NCBI RefSeq assembly: GCF_001510715.1
Contig: NZ_LMTJ01000001.1
Location: forward strand, 356,471 to 420,470
Direction: 5' to 3'
Source of the DNA: Bacillus sp. FJAT-29814
GTDB taxonomy: Bacteria; Bacillota; Bacilli; Bacillales; Cytobacillaceae
DNA: 64,000 bases
The first letter of the stretch is position 1. Each line of letters starts with the position of its first letter. Shown in pieces: positions 16,380 to 24,608 of the stretch. The notes beneath the pieces were generated by a model, which worked only from the letters and a program-made list of their open reading frames with translations, was not told the DNA's origin and searched no databases. The translations under genes and the position numbers were made by a program.

Positions 16380-17849
16380 ATGGATATGGTTGTACTTATT
16401 GAACTTATCATTTATTTTGTGGCCATGATTGGAATCGGGGTTTATTTTAGCCGTAAAAAGTTGGGGTATGACGATTATCACCTTGGCGGCAATAAAATTC
16501 CGGGCTGGGCCTTGGCATTTTCCGAACGATCAACGGAAGCTTCAGCCTGGCTCTTACTCGGGGCTACCGGATTTGCTTTTTCAACCGGTCTCTCCAGTAT
16601 TTGGCTGTTCGTGGGAATGTTACTAGGCATAATCGTTTCCTGGTTATTTCTGGCTAAAAAATTCATGGAAGAACGAATCAAGTACAACGCCCTAACTCTT
16701 CCGGATTATCTATCAGCGAGATTTCCTAACCATGCAAACTGGATCAGAGGGATTGGGGCTATCATCATCGTTCCTTTCTTTACGCTATATGTAGGGACTC
16801 AATTCGGAGGAACTGGTCAAACATTAGAACAAACGATGGGTATTAAGCCTTTAGTTGGCATCATAATTGTAGCAGTGGTTGTTATCGTTTATTCCTGTCT
16901 TGGGGGATTCTTATCAGTAGTTTGGACAGATGCCATTCAAGCCATTTTAATGATCTTGACACTTGGTGTTCTTCCAATTGTTGCTTTGATCAAAATATCT
17001 TCGATGGATTTATCGATCACCGATGCTCTTGTACAGGCTGGAAATGGAGCTGATTCTTGGACAGGCGGCGTTACTGGATTTGCTGCGGGGATGCTCATCT
17101 ACGCAAATCTCTCCTGGGCGTTGGGGTATTTGGGAGGACAGCCGCATATTAGTGCCAGATTTATGGCGTTAAAAAGTGAAAAGGACGCTAGAATTGGCAG
17201 AAATGCAGCGATCTTTTGGGGAGTCATTGCCTACGGCGGTGCCTTCATGATTGGTTTAACTGGTTTAACCTTATACGGGAAAGATGGCATTGATAATGTT
17301 GAAATGATCCTGCCGTTTATGCTAACTGAACTACTACCAGGATGGTTAGTCGGCATTCTACTGGCTGGTATCCTCGCGGCCATCATGTCAACAGCCTCTT
17401 CTCAATTATTAGTTGTTGCGAGTTCCATTAGTGAAGATGTTTTAGTCAAGATCATGAAGATGAAATTTACGGAGAAACAATTAGTCATGATCTCCCGTAT
17501 TATCGTTTCGCTTGTTGGAGTCTTTGGCCTGGTCATCGGACTGATGTCTAAATCTCTGATTTATGTGGTCATTGGCTGGGCATGGGCTGGTGTAGGGAAT
17601 AGCTTTGCTGCCGCCATTCTTCTCACCTTCTTCTGGAAACGAATGTCCGGAGCTGGGGTTCTTGCCGCATTACTTACTGGTTGTATTAGTACTATCATCT
17701 GGATTAATACACCACTTGAGGGCATCGTTACATCTCGTGGAGCAACCTTAGTTCTTGCTCTGATTGCAGGGGTGGTTGTCAGTTTGGTAGCTCCAGACAG
17801 CAAGCAAGCTATTTCTACTGAAAAATTGGAGGATATAAAGCTAACCTAA
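16380..17849 (+). CDS. Sodium:solute symporter (PutP-like SSS family)
   Basis: 489 residues with about 13 hydrophobic helices. SSS landmarks are DDYHLGGNKIPGWALAFSE after helix 1, the sodium-site helix with ERSTEASAWLLLGATG, and MSTASSQLLVVASSISED in the middle. PutP-type members import proline or other amino acids with Na+. Here it follows an amino-acid catabolic operon and precedes an amine/amino-acid oxidase, so it probably imports the substrate of the island. The ribosome site GGAGAGGG is about 12 bases from the ATG, which is long. Confidence 0.88.
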   Translation: MDMVVLIELIIYFVAMIGIGVYFSRKKLGYDDYHLGGNKIPGWALAFSERSTEASAWLLLGATGFAFSTGLSSIWLFVGMLLGIIVSWLFLAKKFMEERIKYNALTLPDYLSARFPNHANWIRGIGAIIIVPFFTLYVGTQFGGTGQTLEQTMGIKPLVGIIIVAVVVIVYSCLGGFLSVVWTDAIQAILMILTLGVLPIVALIKISSMDLSITDALVQAGNGADSWTGGVTGFAAGMLIYANLSWALGYLGGQPHISARFMALKSEKDARIGRNAAIFWGVIAYGGAFMIGLTGLTLYGKDGIDNVEMILPFMLTELLPGWLVGILLAGILAAIMSTASSQLLVVASSISEDVLVKIMKMKFTEKQLVMISRIIVSLVGVFGLVIGLMSKSLIYVVIGWAWAGVGNSFAAAILLTFFWKRMSGAGVLAALLTGCISTIIWINTPLEGIVTSRGATLVLALIAGVVVSLVAPDSKQAISTEKLEDIKLT

Positions 17850-17872
17850 AAAGTTCTCCTAAATAATTGATG

Positions 17873-17908
17873 GTTGCGGGCCTAGTTTTGATAAAAAACT
17901 AGGCTTGC
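17873..17908 (+). promoter_or_regulatory. Intercistronic hairpin between symporter and oxidase
   Basis: GCCTAGTTTT pairs with AAAACTAGGC around a short loop, extended by TTGC/GCAA. No T-run follows, so it is more likely an mRNA-stability or processing hairpin, or a leaky terminator, than a full stop. Confidence 0.45.
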
Positions 17909-17951
17909 AATCTGACTGGGTGCTTGGAAAGGTTTCAGGAGGTGCTCAAGA

Positions 17952-19373
17952 TTGACAGAAGGACAGACAAATTTACTCAACTACTATGCTTCGAGAAGTT
18001 ATTGGCTTGAAAGTAGTATGGATGATTTAAGTCCCAGGTCGCAGTTAACAGAAGAACTACATGTAGATGTCGCGATTTTAGGGGCTGGCTATACAGGTCT
18101 TTGGACTGCCTATTATTTATTACAGCAGAATCCATCTTTAAAAATCGTAATCATGGATAAACATATTGTTGGTTTTGGAGCCTCCGGAAGAAATGCAGGC
18201 TGGTGTTCTCCTAAATTTTCGATTACCCCTGAAATCGCGATTGAGCGGTTTGGGTTGGAAACTGCCAAAGAATTACAATTGGCGATGTATGATGCAGTAA
18301 ATGAGGTTGAACGGGTTATTAACCACGAGAAGATAGATGCAGATTGGAATAAGGCTGGGTTTTTAAAGGTGGCATTAAGAGAAAATATGTTGTCTCATTT
18401 GGAGACCGAGATGTCCACCTTCAGGAAGCTCGGTTTAGAAGACTACTACCAATTATTAAACGAGAGTCAGACAAAGGAACGAATGATGGCAAATAGTCTG
18501 AAGGGTGGTATATTGACCAAGGTTTCAGCTGTACTTCACCCTGGAAAATTGGTTAGGAACCTGGCTAGAATTCTTGAGCAACGGGGAGTTAGCATATATG
18601 AGCAGACGGAAGTAATCGACTTTGTGGAAGGAACAGCCACCACACCTCCCAAATTGGTCGCAAATGGCGGCAGTGTAACGGCAAATGTGGCGGTGGTCAT
18701 AGCCGGCGAAGCATACCTGAGTAAAATGGCCAAATTCCGGCGTCGTATCATTCCCATGTATTCATCCATGATCTTAACCGAGCCTTTGTCCACAGATCAA
18801 TGGTCTGCCATAGGGTGGGAAAACCGGGAAGCAGTCGGATCCAATACCTTGAGTCAGGATTATCTCCAGCAAACTGCTGACGGCCGAATCCTGTTTGGGC
18901 TTGGGAACGGAAGTCCCTATCGTTTTGCATCAAAAATAAGTGATTCCTTTGACACATATGAACCTGTTCTCGACTGGTTACAGCTAAGGTTTAAAGAATG
19001 GTTCCCGTTATTAAAAGAGGTTAAGTTTACCCATGCATGGGGTGGTCCCATAGGGGTTACAAGTGATTGGACACCAAACTTTCAATTTAATAAGCAAACC
19101 CGGGTTGCCAAAGCTTTTGGTTATTTCGGACAAGGTGTATCGACCGCTAACCTGGCAGGTCGAATTCTCAGTGATTTAATTTATGAAAAAAAATCAAGTC
19201 TTACCGAACTACCAATGGTGCAACATTCCTCCACTAAATGGGTTCCAGAACCTTTACGATGGATGGGAGCCAGGTATGTCCAATCAGAAATAAGACGATT
19301 AGATAATAGAGCTGAGTCAATAGGAATACCGCCAAATGGAAATACTTTGGCTGAACGGATGATTCGTCATTGA
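17952..19373 (+). CDS. FAD-dependent amine/amino-acid oxidoreductase (DadA/PuuB-like)
   Basis: 473 residues from a TTG start, AGGAGGTG upstream. The FAD-binding motif is ILGAGYTGLWTAYYL (about residues 42-56), then FGASGRNAGW. A late FGYFGQGVSTANLAGRIL closes the Rossmann part. This is the DAO family; the leading SYWLESS segment recalls gamma-glutamylputrescine oxidase PuuB. It would oxidise an amine or N-substituted amino acid to an aldehyde or oxoacid. Together with the symporter it looks like the entry step of the island. The substrate is undetermined. Confidence 0.8.
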   Translation: MTEGQTNLLNYYASRSYWLESSMDDLSPRSQLTEELHVDVAILGAGYTGLWTAYYLLQQNPSLKIVIMDKHIVGFGASGRNAGWCSPKFSITPEIAIERFGLETAKELQLAMYDAVNEVERVINHEKIDADWNKAGFLKVALRENMLSHLETEMSTFRKLGLEDYYQLLNESQTKERMMANSLKGGILTKVSAVLHPGKLVRNLARILEQRGVSIYEQTEVIDFVEGTATTPPKLVANGGSVTANVAVVIAGEAYLSKMAKFRRRIIPMYSSMILTEPLSTDQWSAIGWENREAVGSNTLSQDYLQQTADGRILFGLGNGSPYRFASKISDSFDTYEPVLDWLQLRFKEWFPLLKEVKFTHAWGGPIGVTSDWTPNFQFNKQTRVAKAFGYFGQGVSTANLAGRILSDLIYEKKSSLTELPMVQHSSTKWVPEPLRWMGARYVQSEIRRLDNRAESIGIPPNGNTLAERMIRH

Positions 19374-19403
19374 GGGAACAATTTGTTAAGGAGGTGTAAT
19401 GGC

Positions 19404-19634
19404 ATGGAGTTTTATTTAAACTGTTATGATAGTGCATTGCCTTGTGAAGTCACAATTGATGAAGACAATGGCAGGTATATGCTTAGGAAATCAGATTCTA
19501 GCGGTGAATTTTTTAATAACCCAACCGAATTAATTGAATGGATTAAAAGGAATTGGACAGGTGATGAATTTATTCATCCAGATGAATTTAGAAAGATGAT
19601 TTCTTTTCTGGAGGAAAATTACTGTAAAAACTAA
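19404..19634 (+). CDS. Small acidic hypothetical protein
   Basis: 76 residues, no family recognised. The ATG at 19404 is chosen because AAGGAGGTG (19388-19396) lies 7 bases before it; an upstream TTG at 19383 precedes that ribosome site. The protein is acidic, has three Cys (near residues 7, 14 and 74) and no membrane segment. It follows the FAD oxidase by 30 bp and ends just before a terminator, so it is probably a co-transcribed accessory of the oxidase. Confidence 0.65.
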   Translation: MEFYLNCYDSALPCEVTIDEDNGRYMLRKSDSSGEFFNNPTELIEWIKRNWTGDEFIHPDEFRKMISFLEENYCKN

Positions 19635-19652
19635 TTGGCTTGATATGCGTGT

Positions 19653-19687
19653 AATAAGGGAATGGATTTCTCCATTCCCTATTCTTA
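19653..19687 (+). terminator. Terminator after the oxidase operon
   Basis: AATAAGGGAATGGA (19653-19666) pairs with TCCATTCCCTATT (19671-19683) around a 4-nt loop, followed by CTT. Confidence 0.82.
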
Positions 19688-19711
19688 TACAAATTTCCTA
19701 TAAACAAAAAG

Positions 19712-19741
19712 TTGGCATTAGATACGATGAAGATATATTAT
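19712..19741 (+). promoter_or_regulatory. Promoter of SnoaL-like gene
   Basis: TTGGCA (19712-19717), 18 bp, TATTAT (19736-19741), 25 bases before the start codon of the next gene. Confidence 0.5.
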
Positions 19742-19766
19742 TTCATTAAAGAAAGGATGATGTGTA

Positions 19767-20141
19767 ATGAAAGATTCTCTAAAAGAAAAGGCTGTATCCT
19801 TTTTGCAACTGGTTGTCTCGGGGGAGATTCGCGAAGCCTTCCAAAAGTACCTTGCACCGGATTTCCGCCATCATAATCCCTTTTTCCGTGGAGATGCTGA
19901 CTCTCTTATGCTCGCAATGGAAGAGAACCACACGATGAATCCTCACAAAGTCTTTGAGGTAAAACATGTGATTGCTGATGGTGAAATGGTTGTCGTTCAC
20001 TCCCATATAAAGCAAAATCAAGAGGACCTTGGGGCGGCTGTGGTCCATATCTTCCGTTTTCATCATAACCTCATCGTCGAATTGTGGGATATAGGTCAGC
20101 CCATACCCGAGGATTCCCCTAATGAAAATGGTGTCTTCTAA
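19767..20141 (+). CDS. SnoaL-like / NTF2-fold protein
   Basis: 124 residues of the predicted SnoaL-like polyketide-cyclase group. The pattern LAPDFRHHNPFFRGD, then VVVHSHIK and VHIFRFHHNLIVELWDIGQPIPE, is typical, with His and Asp residues lining the cone-shaped cavity. Members are stand-alone isomerase- or hydrolase-like proteins of unknown substrate. It has its own promoter and terminator, so it is not clearly part of the catabolic island. Confidence 0.8.
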   Translation: MKDSLKEKAVSFLQLVVSGEIREAFQKYLAPDFRHHNPFFRGDADSLMLAMEENHTMNPHKVFEVKHVIADGEMVVVHSHIKQNQEDLGAAVVHIFRFHHNLIVELWDIGQPIPEDSPNENGVF

Positions 20142-20176
20142 AATAAGATTTTATTTTAATAGAAATTTCTTAATAA

Positions 20177-20222
20177 AAAAAACGGCCATCAAATTCATAT
20201 ACGAATTGATGGCCATTTTTTA
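20177..20222. terminator. Bidirectional terminator between SnoaL-like gene and MFS gene
   Basis: GGCCATCAAATTC (20184-20196) pairs with GAATTGATGGCC (20203-20214) with one bulged base. It has A-runs before and T-runs after, between convergent genes. Confidence 0.85.
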
Positions 20223-20327
20223 TTGCATTTGTTAAATTAAGAACAAACGGATTATCGCTAAACGGATCGTCATATGAACTATTTGGATATCCAAATTCTT
20301 CATAAAATACCAATATAATAAAACACG

Positions 20328-21608
20328 TTAAATTGTTTTCCCCCTAAAGAAATGTTCCTTCCTTGAACTTTGATCATACCGCGCTGCTTCTTTCGCAGCT
20401 TTTATTCCCATAATCGTATACAGAAGCGGGAAAATTAATAGAAATGAAATGGTTATATAGGAGAATAATATACTTTTGTCTGCCAAATAAGATACTAACA
20501 AAGACATGATGATAGCTTGTGCCAAGCTGAGCAGTGAAACAGTCGTCATCACCCTGCCGATAAATTTCTCCTCTACAAAATCGAAAACAAGGGTTCTCGA
20601 TAACACCTTCACATTTCCTATAAAAAAACCAATTATGATATACGTAAAAAAAGCAACTAACACTGAATTGGTTAAGCTGAATAAAACTGTTGAAACCCCT
20701 AATAAAATAATGGAAGCAAATAGATATTTTTGCGAGTTCATTTTTGCTGCTAGAAAAGTACATATCATTGCCGATAGTAAGCTTCCGATCCCAGCTCCAC
20801 TGTCGATGAGACCTAATGTAGTTCCAGTCCCATTTAGGACATGATGATTAAAAGGGGCAATGAGTACATTAATTCCGTAAAAATAAGGCAAAGTGACGCT
20901 TGTCGTTAATATAAAAAATTTTGCCTTTTTATTTTGAAGGAAATAGGTCCATCCTTCCCAGAAAACATTGGTGTATTTCTTAAGGGAAAATGGATGGCTT
21001 TCCTGTTCCACCGTGAGGGGAATTTGCGGCCGTTTGATGAGCAGAAAAAAGATGGCAGCTGGCAAATAGGTCATCCCCGATATAAGAATGGAAAATTCCA
21101 CTCCAATCCAATCGATTACTATTCCTGCAATGACTGCCGAAGCCAAGAGGCCAACCTGCCAAGCGCCTTGAACTAAGGCAATCCCTTGTTGGTAATGATC
21201 CTTATCCAGGATGGATTTTAAAATGCTTTCTTTCGTAGGTTCTAGAATATACCAGGCAATATAGCTAAAGAAAATCGATATAGAAAAAATGGAAATAGTA
21301 AAAACCCCAGCGTAGAAACTAACGGGAATGATGAGAATGGCGATAAGACGCACCAAGTTGCAAAGCACTGCTATCTTTCGCTTGTCGTATCGGTCAATCA
21401 ACACACCGGCAAAGGGCGCTAAAATCACCGATGGGAACAGGGTGAGCACGAACATCTTCCCAACTTCAAAAGCGGAACCGGTTTTACTCAAAATTAATAC
21501 GATGGAGGTAAGTCCAAACATTCCCTCACCTAGAACACCGATTAGGGTAGCTATAAAAAAATACAAAAAGTTTTTCTCTTTTACCAATAAAAAATAATTT
21601 TTAGTCAT
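20328..21608 (-). CDS. MFS transporter (DHA3-like exporter)
   Basis: 426 residues with 12 predicted hydrophobic helices. The loop 2-3 motif PFAGVLIDRYDKRKIAVLC is the MFS A-motif in the form found in DHA3 (macrolide/siderophore exporter) proteins. A second copy-like segment (FIGRVMTTVSLL) occurs in the second half. Substrate unknown; efflux of a drug or small metabolite is the usual role. It is monocistronic on the minus strand. Confidence 0.82.
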   Translation of the reverse strand: MTKNYFLLVKEKNFLYFFIATLIGVLGEGMFGLTSIVLILSKTGSAFEVGKMFVLTLFPSVILAPFAGVLIDRYDKRKIAVLCNLVRLIAILIIPVSFYAGVFTISIFSISIFFSYIAWYILEPTKESILKSILDKDHYQQGIALVQGAWQVGLLASAVIAGIVIDWIGVEFSILISGMTYLPAAIFFLLIKRPQIPLTVEQESHPFSLKKYTNVFWEGWTYFLQNKKAKFFILTTSVTLPYFYGINVLIAPFNHHVLNGTGTTLGLIDSGAGIGSLLSAMICTFLAAKMNSQKYLFASIILLGVSTVLFSLTNSVLVAFFTYIIIGFFIGNVKVLSRTLVFDFVEEKFIGRVMTTVSLLSLAQAIIMSLLVSYLADKSILFSYITISFLLIFPLLYTIMGIKAAKEAARYDQSSRKEHFFRGKTI

Positions 21609-21736
21609 CCCTACACATCCTGTCGAAGCATATTTATTAGTTAAAGAATACAGCTTGTTGGCAAAGGATGGTAATACATAAAAATTACACGTTTATAAGA
21701 AAAAGTTATAATTCATATTCAAAGTATAGGAAATGA

Positions 21737-21772
21737 AAAAACCGGTATAGAGTAACCTCTTTACCGGTTTTA
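21737..21772. terminator. Terminator overlapping the lysR stop codon
   Basis: AAAACCGGTATAGAG (from 21737) pairs with CTCTTTACCGGTTTT, one mismatch. On the minus strand it overlaps the stop codon of the LysR gene and ends in T-rich sequence. Confidence 0.8.
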
Positions 21773-22639
21773 TAAAGCTCCCTCCAAATGTGTTAAAACC
21801 TCATTTGCTTTCTTTTTGTAGGCATCCTTATAAAGTAAATCGATGCTTCTTTGGAAGTATTGATCCTCAATGGATTTAATAATAGCAGAAGGAGTAGAGT
21901 GTTTTAGCTGCGTCGATACCATACGTGGGATAAAAGAGGAACCAATCCCCTTTGTTACAAAAGTAACGATGGAATCATTAAATTCTAATTCTATTATTGG
22001 TTTGATCGATAAACCTATCTTTTCACAATACCTATCTACAAAAGCTCTGATATCACAAGGAGCTTTATGCATAATGAATGGTTCTTTTACAAGTTGCTCT
22101 AAACGAACCGTTTCTACGTTTAATAGGTTGGAATTTTGGGATAATATCGCATCATAGGGTTCATTAAATAAATGTTTAACAATAATTTCATCGTACATAG
22201 AAGCATCTTGAACAAACGCAAGTTCAATTCTATCACTTTCTATTAATGATACGAGTTGAGAGGTTGTATCTTTAATCGTGAGTTCCATTTTATAGTTTGG
22301 GCCTATTTTAGAAATAAGGGCAGGTAGCAAGTAGCTGCCAATACTGGGTAAAGCGCCTATACGTAAAATGTTTTTGTGATTAAACGTCTTCATATCCTCA
22401 GTCAGATTTTCAACATCGTTTACAATTTTATTAGCATTTTCGAAGAAGTATTGTCCTGCCTCGGTGATTTCAAGGCCTGTTGTCTTTCGATAAAATAACC
22501 GGCAACCGAGTTCCTCTTCTAGTTGTTGAAGTTGTTTCGTAAGAGCGGGTTGCGAGATAAATAGTTTTTTAGAAGCGGTTGTAAGACTGCCGGATAAAAC
22601 AGCCGCAACAAAGTACTCCATTTGCTTGAGTGTAACCAA
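21770..22639 (-). CDS. LysR-family transcriptional regulator
   Basis: 289 residues. N-terminal LysR helix-turn-helix: LKQMEYFVAAVLSGSLTTA, then KLFISQPALTKQLQQLEEELGCRLF and TEAGQYFF. The C-terminal periplasmic-binding-like effector domain has two lobes (RIGALPSIGSYLLP onward). The TTG at 22639 is preferred over the TTG at 22648 because the ribosome site GGAG directly abuts 22648. It diverges from a secreted carboxypeptidase gene and probably controls it or itself. Confidence 0.88.
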   Translation of the reverse strand: MVTLKQMEYFVAAVLSGSLTTASKKLFISQPALTKQLQQLEEELGCRLFYRKTTGLEITEAGQYFFENANKIVNDVENLTEDMKTFNHKNILRIGALPSIGSYLLPALISKIGPNYKMELTIKDTTSQLVSLIESDRIELAFVQDASMYDEIIVKHLFNEPYDAILSQNSNLLNVETVRLEQLVKEPFIMHKAPCDIRAFVDRYCEKIGLSIKPIIELEFNDSIVTFVTKGIGSSFIPRMVSTQLKHSTPSAIIKSIEDQYFQRSIDLLYKDAYKKKANEVLTHLEGAL

Positions 22640-22807
22640 ATGTTTCAACTCCTTTAAAACATTGGAGATTTTTCCCTATATATTATTTTCAATCAATGGT
22701 TGAAAATTGTAAAGTTTTAGTTGACCTAGTATGTCGAAGGAATGTTACTATTGTCGAAATAATATCAAAGTAAATATTTACCTATTCTGAATTTTCTAAA
22801 ATAACTA

Positions 22808-22835
22808 TGATATAATGTTTAAGACCTTAAAGGTC
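22808..22835 (+). promoter_or_regulatory. Extended -10 promoter and palindrome before M14 gene
   Basis: TGATATAAT (22808-22816) is an extended -10 element with no good -35. The perfect dyad GACCTT-A-AAGGTC (22823-22835) sits at the expected transcription start, the position of an operator. The leader then runs about 100 bases to the TTG start. Confidence 0.55.
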
Positions 22836-22933
22836 AGCTGTCCATAAATTTACATAGTAGAAGGGGGAAAGAATCGAAGCGGCATATTGATTTGGCCAAA
22901 AATACATTTTAGAAAAAAAGGAGGAAGCGAAAT

Positions 22934-24169
22934 TTGAAAAAGTTATCTATCTTATTGACGGTATGTATGTGCCTCGTATTATTTACTACTATTGCTTCAG
23001 CTGAGCCTCAAACAACACCGAATGGTCCATGGGTACAACCAAATCAAAAAGTAAAATTGGAAGCGTTTACGACGATTGAAGAGCTTGGAAAAGAACTTAA
23101 AAATATCGAGTCTCGTTCAAAAGGACGGATGAAACTGGAGGTTGCTGGTTATTCGAATAAAGATAGACCCATCTATGTAGCTAAATTCGGGGAACCGAGT
23201 GATAGTAAAAAGGGTATTATGATTCAGTCAGCTATCCACGGAGACGAGGAAGCACATATTATTTCGACTATTGATTTGATTAAGACTTTGGCGACCAGCG
23301 GAAATAAAGAAGTATCAGAAATGCTGGATAAATTAACGATTTGGATTGTTCCCATGTTAAATCCTGACGGCGTAATGTTTGAAGTGGATGGGGAACGATG
23401 GCCGCAACGCCTCAATGCACAAAATTGGACACCTGAGGCCTGGAGCCTCCCAGCCAATACCTTAGCACCACATTATTATGGTCAAAGATTCGGTATTAAC
23501 GGTTTCGATCTTAATCGTGACTATCACCCAAACCTCAATTTTAAACTTAATCCAGAGACAAAGCACAAACCTACTCCAACCTACCGGGGAGCGAGTTCTC
23601 AGGCTGGGTTTATGGTGGCACCTGAAACTCATGCATCAGTTTCTCTGTTTAAGGCGCTAAAGCCAAAGCTTTTCATTGATCTTCATCATCAATATCCTAC
23701 CTACGCTCAAAGCACTGAAGATAATGGGATGAACTCCTTGCAGATACTGGCAGAAGTTATGAGTGGAAAAGGATATACGGATTTAGATGGTAAGTATTAT
23801 CCATTAGATCCTGAGGTTGAAAAATTATCTAAGCAAGTAAATAGTCTTGTTTATCAGAAACTTACTCAAAAAGGAAATTCCCCTACAACTAACATTACAA
23901 AATATGGTGCTGTCAATCTCCCAGGAACAGCGCTTGGCGCATTTACATTAAACGGGGCTGCCATTATGCTTTATGAACTCCGCGGTGGATCCATATACGA
24001 TACTGGACAAAAGGCTAATGGGATGTTTGTGAAAATGGTTTATGATGGGTTATACGAGACGTTAAAGGCGTTCGTCACTGGCGAAGTATATCAGGTGGAC
24101 CCAACTTTTTATGATACAGACATTATGCCAGCTGGGCCGCGCATCAAGAATCCACATCCGTCAAACTGA
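22934..24169 (+). CDS. Secreted M14 zinc carboxypeptidase
   Basis: 411 residues, TTG start with GGAGGAAG upstream. A signal peptide (KK, hydrophobic core, cleavage after ASA near residue 24) directs secretion. The M14 catalytic domain shows the zinc ligands His and Glu in IHGDEEAH (about residues 101-108) and a later His in IDLHHQYP. The substrate-binding FDLNRDYHP Arg and the general-base Glu in MLYELRGGS (about residue 358) are also visible. It probably trims peptides or peptidoglycan stems outside the cell. It is monocistronic, divergent from lysR. Confidence 0.88.
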   Translation: MKKLSILLTVCMCLVLFTTIASAEPQTTPNGPWVQPNQKVKLEAFTTIEELGKELKNIESRSKGRMKLEVAGYSNKDRPIYVAKFGEPSDSKKGIMIQSAIHGDEEAHIISTIDLIKTLATSGNKEVSEMLDKLTIWIVPMLNPDGVMFEVDGERWPQRLNAQNWTPEAWSLPANTLAPHYYGQRFGINGFDLNRDYHPNLNFKLNPETKHKPTPTYRGASSQAGFMVAPETHASVSLFKALKPKLFIDLHHQYPTYAQSTEDNGMNSLQILAEVMSGKGYTDLDGKYYPLDPEVEKLSKQVNSLVYQKLTQKGNSPTTNITKYGAVNLPGTALGAFTLNGAAIMLYELRGGSIYDTGQKANGMFVKMVYDGLYETLKAFVTGEVYQVDPTFYDTDIMPAGPRIKNPHPSN

Positions 24170-24201
24170 TAATACTTTGTAAAAGATAGAATACTAATCA
24201 A

Positions 24202-24231
24202 GAAAAAGAGGGCATGAATGTCCTCTTTTTC
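24202..24231 (+). terminator. Terminator after M14 gene
   Basis: GAAAAAGAGG (24202-24211) pairs with CCTCTTTTTC (24222-24231), a 10-bp stem with a T-run in the descending arm. Confidence 0.85.
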
Positions 24232-24265
24232 GTTTGATGTGGAAACAACATCCGATAAAAGGAAC

Positions 24266-24294
24266 TTGACAGAAAGTTTATTCAATAGTAATAT
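24266..24294 (+). promoter_or_regulatory. Promoter of the dab operon
   Basis: TTGACA (24266-24271), 17 bp, TAATAT (24289-24294): a near-consensus sigma-A promoter about 300 bases upstream of dabB, leaving a long leader. Confidence 0.6.
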
Positions 24295-24477
24295 TTTTAA
24301 TGCAAATAATACTTGATGATTTTTTCAAAAATAAAACCCTTTAGCATAACGTTAATCAGAACCTATTGGCTTTATGAAAAAGGGATTCTTTAGAAAAATC
24401 ATATAAGCATCCGTTTATTTCTGGAATTACATACTATAAAGGTAGACTATTTAAAAGCCTGATAGGCAGTTAAAGGT

Positions 24478-24545
24478 AAACCGGCAATCTACAATGTTTA
24501 ATGGTATTGACATGGCCATTAACTTGAGAGTTTGCCGGTTTTTTT
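24478..24545 (+). promoter_or_regulatory. Leader terminator/attenuator hairpin upstream of dabB
   Basis: AAACCGGCAA (24478-24487) pairs with TTGCCGGTTT (24532-24541) and runs into a T-run to 24545. An inner stem GTTTAATGG (24496-24504) / CCATTAAC (24516-24523) makes a branched, elongated hairpin. It lies inside the transcribed leader, so it should stop most transcripts unless refolded. I do not recognise a known riboswitch class in the preceding 180 bases. Confidence 0.6.
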
Positions 24546-24608
24546 GTTTAAAAAAACTATAAAGTAAACAGAATCCTATTCTAAAAATCTATGGGGGAGA
24601 GAGATAGA

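Noticed and set aside
19383..19403. TTG start for the small protein after the FAD oxidase
   Set aside because: The ribosome site AAGGAGGTG lies downstream of this codon, so it cannot serve it.
24301..24477. Known riboswitch or T-box in the dab leader
   Set aside because: No T-box TGGNACCGCG sequence and no purine, SAM, M-box or ykkC core was recognised.
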